Both the position numbers and the translations under genes were made by a program. A stretch of 22,188 nt of DNA from contig JADJNU010000003.1 of the NCBI GenBank assembly GCA_016714165.1, positions 1-22,188 on the forward strand, in the 5' to 3' direction. This document shows, piece after piece, positions 17,123-22,188 of this stretch. Each line of letters opens with the position of its first letter. The first letter of the stretch is position 1. The notes under the pieces were generated by a model. The model worked only from the letters and a program-made list of their open reading frames with translations. It searched no databases and was not told the origin of the DNA. This DNA comes from Bdellovibrionales bacterium. GTDB taxonomy: Bacteria > Bdellovibrionota > Bdellovibrionia > Bdellovibrionales > UBA1609.

Positions 17123-18180
17123 ATGTCATTAGCTTCACACTGGCAAGGTTTGCCCTATCATGCGATCAGCAAATTTTACCGTCATCGTTTTGGTGGAAAA
17201 GTTTATAAGATTCCCGTCAGCATTTCTGAAACTTGCCCAAATCGCGAGGGGCTGGGAGGAGGAAAAGTCTGCATTTTGTGACCAGTGGGGATCAGCCGCT
17301 TTTCCCGAATACTCTCAAGAGCCTCTGCATCGGCAAATTGAGGAAACTCGCGCGAGATTGCAGCGACGATTTAATGGGGAAATGTTTTTGGTTTACTTTC
17401 AGGCCTACACGACTACTTTTAGTCGAACGGTTCATTTGCGTGAGCAGTTTAAAACGGCTTTTTCATTTCCCGATGTAAAGGGAGTGGTGGTTGGGACCAG
17501 GCCAGATTGTGGTTTCAGATGCCGTTCTGGATTTATGGAATGAGACAACAAGCTCAGGTCGATTTGTGGCAGTTGAACTGGGAGTTCAATCTTTTGATGA
17601 AAAGCAGCTTGTGTGGATGCAACGTGGGCATTCTGGGCAAAGAGCAATCGATTCCATTTTGAGAATAAAAGAGAAAACCCAGGTAGATCTAGGGATTCAT
17701 TTGATTTTTGGATTGCCGGGAGAAACCGATGACCAAGTCATTGCGACCGCAAAACTGGTTAACCAATTGCCGATCAACAATGTAAAGCTCCATAATCTTC
17801 ATGTATTACGAAATACTCCGCTCGAGAAGATTTGGAACGATGGTCAATTTATGCCTCTCTCTCGTGAGGTTTATATTCGAAGAACGATCTTGTTTCTCGA
17901 ACACTTGCGGCCTGAGCTCTCTGTGCATCGGCTTGCTGCAGTTGCGAGTCGTCATGATGAGTTGGTCGCTCCAGCTTGGGCATCGAGTAAAATGGAAACC
18001 TATCAAATGTTTCTGGACGGAATTCCGTCGTCAACAGATTTTCAGGGAAGAAAGTGGAATGCTCCCTTAATTCTGGACAAAGATCTTGATATTGCGAGTT
18101 CAAATCAATATTTGGGCTTGAACGGCCAAAATACTTTCGACCTTGATTCTAAAATTTTGGGCATAAGTTGGACCGGATGA
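17123..18180 (+). CDS. yhcC: YhcC-type radical SAM protein (TIGR01212 family), two frameshifts
   Basis: About 352 codons from ATG 17123 (MSLASHWQGLPYHAISKFYR). The family signature comes early: GGKVYKIPVSISETCPNREG, then LGGGKVCIFCDQWGSAAFPE once a T-run indel near 17275 is bridged. The three Cys of CPNREG...CIFC fit the spaced cluster motif of this family. The body has NGEMFLVYFQAYTTTFSRTV, KGVVVGTRPDC, then, after an indel near 17512, SDAVLDLW, FVAVELGVQSFDEKQL, QRGHSGQRAIDSI and HLIFGLPGETDDQVIATAKL. The C-terminus includes NNVKLHNLHVLRNTPLEKIW. The enzymatic role of YhcC is not established. It lacks an obvious ribosome binding site, and its promoter must overlap mnmD because only 34 bases separate the starts. 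Confidence 0.85.
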
Positions 18181-18221
18181 AATGATTATTTGATAAGATC
18201 ATATTATCTATTGAGGAGATT

Positions 18222-19424
18222 ATGGTTCCATTTCGAATAAAGCGAATTTTTGAGAAAATTGTACAGCCGAAGACATCGGCAGATGGCCATCAAGGCAAGA
18301 ACGAGAAATGCTTATATCTCAGGCCCGTGGTGGTAAACATCTCTGGCGTTTTGATGGCAATTAATTTGGGTGCGGATATCAATACCATTGATCGTGACAC
18401 TGGGAAAACGGCTTTGTATTTTGCTGTAGAGGCAAATGCCTTGCCGCTCATTGAATTATTGATAAAAAACAAGGCGAGAGCTGATATCCCTGAAAGATCC
18501 ACAAAATATACGCCGATTATGCTAGCGACTGAGCTCAACTTCCAAAGGGCCATCGTCGCAATGATGCAAAGTCCTGAAACAGGTATGGAGAAAATTGACC
18601 ATCGCGGACGAAACCTCATTAACATAGCATTGGAGAAGGGAAAACCAAAGGTTGCCCTCTTTTAAGGACGCCGGGTGCAGATGTTCAGGACGCCTTTGTG
18701 TGGGCCATAGATGAAAACTTAGTTGACCAGATGAATTGGTGTTTGGAACAAGGGGCGAGTATGAATACGATCCTTCCCTCAGGGTATTCCCCTTTGGTGA
18801 AGGCGATTCTGGAGAGGAATCAAAAAGAGGTCAAATATTTCTTGAGCAAGGGCCGATCCAAATTGGATGGGAGGAGGGGGAAATCTCGCATCCGAGAGGG
18901 AAGAATTCTCTCATGATTGCTTTGGGAAACAATGGGCGCTGAGGAGATCGTTCTGAACCTTCTTGATAACCCTTCTATTGACGTTGCATGCAAAGACATG
19001 CTGGGTGAAAATCCTGATGAAGGTGGTTCGGAAATGTCACATCAAGGCCGTTAAGATTTTAATTGAAAAGGGCTCAGATCAGAAGATTGTTTCAAATGAA
19101 CGAGCCACCCTTCTGATTGCGGCCGCTCAGAGCGGACGAGTCGAAATGGCACAGTTGGTGTGGAATCTCGGTGGATTCAATGTGAATGACATTGATAACA
19201 AGGGATGGAATCCGCTGATGTATGCGGCTCGTGAGGGTGATTTGGAATCTGCTAAGCTATTTCTTTCATTCGGAGCCGATCCAACTTATAGGTCTCCCAA
19301 CTTAAGTATTACGGCTGCTGACTTAGCCATGGGAGTTCGAAGAAGAGCTTACAAAGAAACACCCGAGAGAGTCGCCGTTTACGATAGTATTATCGAGCTT
19401 CTCACAAATACAAAGGTTGCCTGA
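18222..19424 (+). CDS. Ankyrin-repeat protein, frameshifted
   Basis: About 401 codons. The start ATG 18222 follows GAGGAGAT closely. The N-terminus is basic (FRIKRIFEKIVQPK), with no signal peptide. Ankyrin units follow in order: INLGADINTIDRDTGKTALY, FAVEANALPLIELLIKNKAR, STKYTPIMLATELNFQRAIV. After an indel near 18672 come GADVQDAFVWAIDENLVDQM and EQGASMNTILPSGYSPLVKA. After further shifts (near 18855, 18940 and 19015) come SLMIALGNN, AEEIVLNLLDNPSIDVACKD and IKAVKILIEKGSDQKIV. The last frame is clean: RATLLIAAAQSGRVEMAQLV, NKGWNPLMYAAREGDLESAK, LFLSFGADP. About nine repeats can be traced. Ankyrin stacks bind proteins; the partner is unknown. It is likely co-transcribed with yhcC (41-base gap). 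Confidence 0.8.
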
Positions 19425-19470
19425 ACCTGGAATCAGGGCTGCATTCGCCTATGGGTTTTTAAAAATGGAT

Positions 19471-20594
19471 TTAGATTTTTCCGTGTGTGGAATGAATTCT
19501 AATTTCTGATTTTGAACGCAGTTCGTTTGCCTTGATAGTTAAGTCCGTCGGCAGCTCAACTCTAGAACCGCGAGGAATAAGTGGAGCCCGCCCTTCTTTC
19601 TTGAGCCATGATAAAAATTCTCTCTTTGGGCCTCGGCAAAGTGCTTGTTTTGTCTTTCCTTTTCCTCAAGGGTATCTCAATGATCCTTGCTAAAGACCAT
19701 TCGGGAGGTGCCATTCGCGAGGCCATCAAATAGGAAAAGGTGAGGCTGCGGTTAACAAGGGAAGCAGGTCTTCCAGGTGAATCAGCCAATCAGGTCGTCG
19801 CAATAATATACGATCATGGCACCAATCTGACTTGGACATTTCAAGCAATGGACAAGCCATCTGATGGGTGCAAGGTGCCCAAATATGATAGCCCTTGTCG
19901 AGAAGTTCATTTCTCCAAACCATGAGCTGCCGTCCTTGTGCCCGGCTGCTAGGTTCTAAGATAAGGACATGTGAATAGCTATCCAAATTTTCGGGTATTG
20001 AATGTCCCTCGTTAAGTGAATAACTCAATAAGGCGAGACTCTGTGAATGGCGCGCTCGCTGGAAGAGTACTACTCTGGTGGATTTCTGTTTGCATGCCCA
20101 CTGGAAATTTAACAATCATTGCTCTTATGATATCCAGTGGTTCGCGAGCTGAGTCGATAGATTGGTAACAATCGAGAGGTATTGGGATTTGGAGGAGATT
20201 CCATGGAGAAGGCCTGTTCCTGGACCAGATCGAAAATCAACAACTTCCTTAATGTTTTTAAAGAAATTAAGACGGAGTCCCTCCTCGAGAACGGCGGTCA
20301 GGCGCAGAAAGTTGAGTGGGAGAAAGTAAGCCCAATAGGCGGCACGATGACGACGATTTGTCCACAGTTGAGGGTCAATTGGTTCTATCCAGATATTGCC
20401 TTGAAAGATCTAAAATGGCCCCACTCATCGAGACGCGTTTGTTCCAAATTGAACTGCCTCTCGAGCAAGTCCCCATTGAATTCGTTCCGTGATGGATTCT
20501 GGGAGGAAAAATGATGCAAGTGTCGAATTTTCATGATGGCGGAATATCCCACGTTATTCTGAGTTCGTCTAGCTTGACTCAGTTTCTCCTGCAT
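19471..20594 (-). CDS. Rsm22-family SAM-dependent methyltransferase, frameshifted
   Basis: About 374 codons. The start is taken at ATG 20594 (MQEKLSQARRTQNNVGYSAI) but is uncertain. Pieces in alternating frames: SFFLPESITERIQWGLAREA, AYWAYFLPLNFLRLTAVLEE, and FFKNIKEVVDFRSGPGTGLL (the SAM-binding glycine motif, one Gly reading as Arg). Then SLALLSYSLNEGHSIPE (the SYSLNEL-type motif), and HVLILEPSSRAQGRQLMVWR. The Cys/His cluster of the family is intact: PCTHQMACPLLEMSKSDWCH. NRSLTFSYLMASRMAP and, after a last shift near 19640, EFLSWLKKEGRAPLIPRGSR close it, ending at TAA (19471). Rsm22 proteins carry a metal-binding Cys cluster and act in small-subunit ribosome assembly; the mitochondrial member is best known. 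At least five indels are required. It is divergent from the aldolase gene by 30 bases. Confidence 0.75.
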
Positions 20595-20624
20595 AGAATA
20601 CTTGCCTGCCAGAAGGGATTCTAA

Positions 20625-21278
20625 ATGAGCATAGAATTAGAGCTGAAGGTGAGACAGCAAATACTTTTGGGTCCTCGACGTCTTTATGATCGAGGAATGC
20701 TGGCCGCTGCCGTACGGGAATCTCAGTTATCGTTTGAACGACGAGAGGATTGTCATCACGCCTTCTGGAGTAGCCAAAGCTTTTATTAAGGTCGAGGATC
20801 TCTGTATCATTGACCTGCAGGGTCGCATATTGGAGGGAAAACCTTCCGGAGAGATGTCGATGCATCTTGAAGTTCTATCGACGTTAAAAGGCCAGAGCTG
20901 TTGTACATGCTCATCCTCCTTACGCAGTGACTGGGTCTATTTCACACCCTCAGCTTTCGGAATTGCCATGCGAATGTCTGAGCGAAATGGTAATCTTCTT
21001 GGCTGTTGGGCCCATACCTATCGTTCCCATAGCGACCAACAACTGTGGAATGGGAGAGGTCTTGGGTCCTTTTCTTCCTCATCACCGTTTGATGATACTG
21101 AGTCGGCACGGCGGTTTAAGCTGTGGGGAGAGGATTTGGATGAAGCGGTGAATGGAATGGGAGAGACTGGAACATTCTGCTCAAATACTGGCTTTAGTTA
21201 AGCAATTGGGTGGACTCAGTTTTTCCAACTGACAGAGGTTTGAAGCATTGCGCTGAAATGCGTCGGGGGGTAGGCTGA
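20625..21278 (+). CDS. Class II aldolase/adducin-family enzyme, probably MTA-salvage aldolase or MtnB dehydratase, frameshifted
   Basis: About 217 codons, the usual length. The start ATG 20625 lies 7 bases after AAGGGA and reads MSIELELKVRQQILLGPRRL. After an indel near 20710: GNLSYRLNDERIVITPSGVA, then FIKVEDLCIIDLQGRILEGK and PSGEMSMHLEVL (PSxE, the catalytic-loop Glu). A shift near 20890 exposes AVVHAHPPYAVTGS, with the two zinc His of HAH. ILSRHGG supplies the third zinc His near 21110. The end (LALVKQLGGLS, then HCAEMRRGVG in another frame) matches the family's C-terminus. Fuculose- and methylthioribulose-phosphate enzymes share these motifs. The neighbouring MTA phosphorylase, 48 bases downstream on the same strand, points to 5'-methylthioadenosine salvage rather than fucose use. 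Confidence 0.75.
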
Positions 21279-21326
21279 GAGAAACTTTGTGAATATTTTA
21301 GTTTTAATTTATGAGGAGATTTTTGT

Positions 21327-22188
21327 ATGTGTGCCATTATAGGTGGGTCAGGTTTTTGAAAAATTTGAAAATTTTAAAACAAATTTCCCTATTGGGTGAG
21401 AAACACCCTTCGGCTCTGCATCGAGCGGATTAAAAACCGTCAAGATAGGGCATCATGAGGGTTAGTTGTTTCTCGGCATGGAGATACCATGAACTTTGTC
21501 GAGCGAAGTTAACTATAGAGCAAATATTTGGGCCTTAAAAATACGGTGCAAAGGCCATTCTCAGCTTTTGCCAGCTGTGGGTAGCCTCCAACAGCATTAT
21601 AAACCCGGGAGATATGGTCATTCCGATTCCCAGTATAGATCGTACCAAAGGTCTTCGTCATCATAGCTTCTGCGGAGACGTAGTCGTTGGCCATGTGTCT
21701 TTAGCCAAGCCGGTTTGTCAGTCAATGGCAAGCAGAACGATTCAGCTTGCAGAGGGCTTGCCTTTTGAAAGCCATGTGGGCCAAACCTACGTTTGCGTGG
21801 AAGGTCCTTGCTTTTCAACTCAGGCAGAGTCCATTCAATATCGTTCCATGGGTGCGGATATCATTGGAATGACGCATTTTCCAGAATATGCCTTGGCCCG
21901 AGAGGCGGGTCTTCCGTATCTGCCGTGTTGTTTTGTGACAGATTATGACTGCTGGGATGATTCGATACCGCACGTGACTTTGGATGATGTGATTCAAACG
22001 ATGCGTGCGAATAATGCCAAGGCATTTCAAATGACAGAAAGAATTTTGGATACAGGGGACACCTTGTATAAAGACTGCAAGTGTTCACAGGCAGAGCCTT
22101 CGGTCAGGATTATTGACTTCTCGGGTGCTTCCAATAAATGCCAGAGTTTGGCTAAATACTTTTATCCCACCAAACCATTGATGTTTGC
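21327..22188 (+). CDS. mtnP: S-methyl-5'-thioadenosine phosphorylase (MTAP), frameshifted, runs to the right edge
   Basis: MTAP splits 5'-methylthioadenosine with phosphate into adenine and 5-methylthioribose-1-phosphate. The start ATG 21327 follows GAGGAG by 8 bases. It opens MCAIIGGSGF, with the GGSG phosphate loop, and hits TGA at once after an extra base. Shifted frames give SSGLKTVKIGHHE, YRANIWALK (canonical NYRANIWAL), AILSFCQLW, SLQQHYKPG and GDMVIPIPSIDRTKGLRHHS. The long last frame is clean from about 21600: HVSLAKPVCQSMASRTI, QTYVCVEGPCFSTQAES, GADIIGMTHFPEYALAREAG and CFVTDYDCWDD. The Asp of TDYD contacts the purine base. About 287 codons are present, so the stop must lie just outside the window. 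Members of the family that act on inosine cannot be excluded by eye. Confidence 0.9.

Noticed and set aside
1..22188. Programmed frameshifting or an alternative genetic code as the cause of the broken frames
   Set aside because: Breaks fall at many unrelated sites without slippery heptamers, all three stop codons are involved, and real indels rather than stop reassignment are required to restore motifs.

Overview
This window looks like chromosomal DNA of a Gram-negative bacterium, most likely a Bdellovibrio-like lineage (Bdellovibrionota). That placement is an inference. It rests on the mix of a Flp/Tad-type pilin cluster, MepA and lytic-transglycosylase murein hydrolases, a YheU (UPF0270) protein and a B12-binding radical SAM protein. 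I see no insertion sequence, prophage or CRISPR array. Genes are closely packed on both strands.

The dominant property of the window is that almost every recognisable gene, including housekeeping genes, is broken by single-base frameshifts about every 300-400 bases. I count at least 45. Family motifs stay intact on both sides of each break, several breaks are in short homopolymers, and the tRNA gene carries similar lesions. Uncorrected sequencing indels explain this best; a genome in decay is the alternative. The coordinates given for broken genes are those of the reconstructed gene, crossing the frameshifts. Only the queD gene, a 328-codon gene of unknown function, a 73-codon gene and two short pilin-like genes read through cleanly.

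Layout. 1-1652, minus: small pilin/pseudopilin-like genes (Flp pilin, TadE-like, others), repeatedly showing the G-x4-E prepilin signature. 1807-2028, minus: a small conserved-type basic protein with its own terminator. 2209-3068, plus: folD. 3073-5518, minus: a lytic transglycosylase-like gene and a large lipoprotein with a Pro/Lys tail. 5702-7199, plus: gcvT-gcvH. 7249-7332: a tRNA-Leu-like gene with an unexpected anticodon. 7401-10882, plus: yheU, a membrane-anchored arylsulfotransferase-like protein, and a B12-binding radical SAM protein. 11049-11504, minus: queD. 11555-14247, plus: a copper module, in which a CsoR-type operator sits inside the promoter of copA and csoR follows directly. 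14244-15022, minus: mepA. 15325-16311, plus: unknown intact protein. 16322-17088, minus: an MnmD-like tRNA methyltransferase. 17123-19424, plus: a YhcC-type radical SAM protein and an ankyrin-repeat protein. 19471-20594, minus: an Rsm22-family methyltransferase. 20625 to the right edge, plus: a class II aldolase/dehydratase and methylthioadenosine phosphorylase.

Functional links: FolD and the glycine cleavage proteins T and H supply one-carbon units on tetrahydrofolate. CopA and CsoR form a self-regulated copper export circuit. The aldolase and MTA phosphorylase form a 5'-methylthioadenosine salvage pair. MepA and the transglycosylase remodel peptidoglycan. MnmD, QueD and the Rsm22-like protein belong to tRNA and ribosome maturation. 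I did not find a clear novel defence or mobile system. The most open items are the intact unknown gene, the aldolase-phosphorylase pair, the sulfotransferase-like/radical SAM neighbourhood and the odd tRNA.
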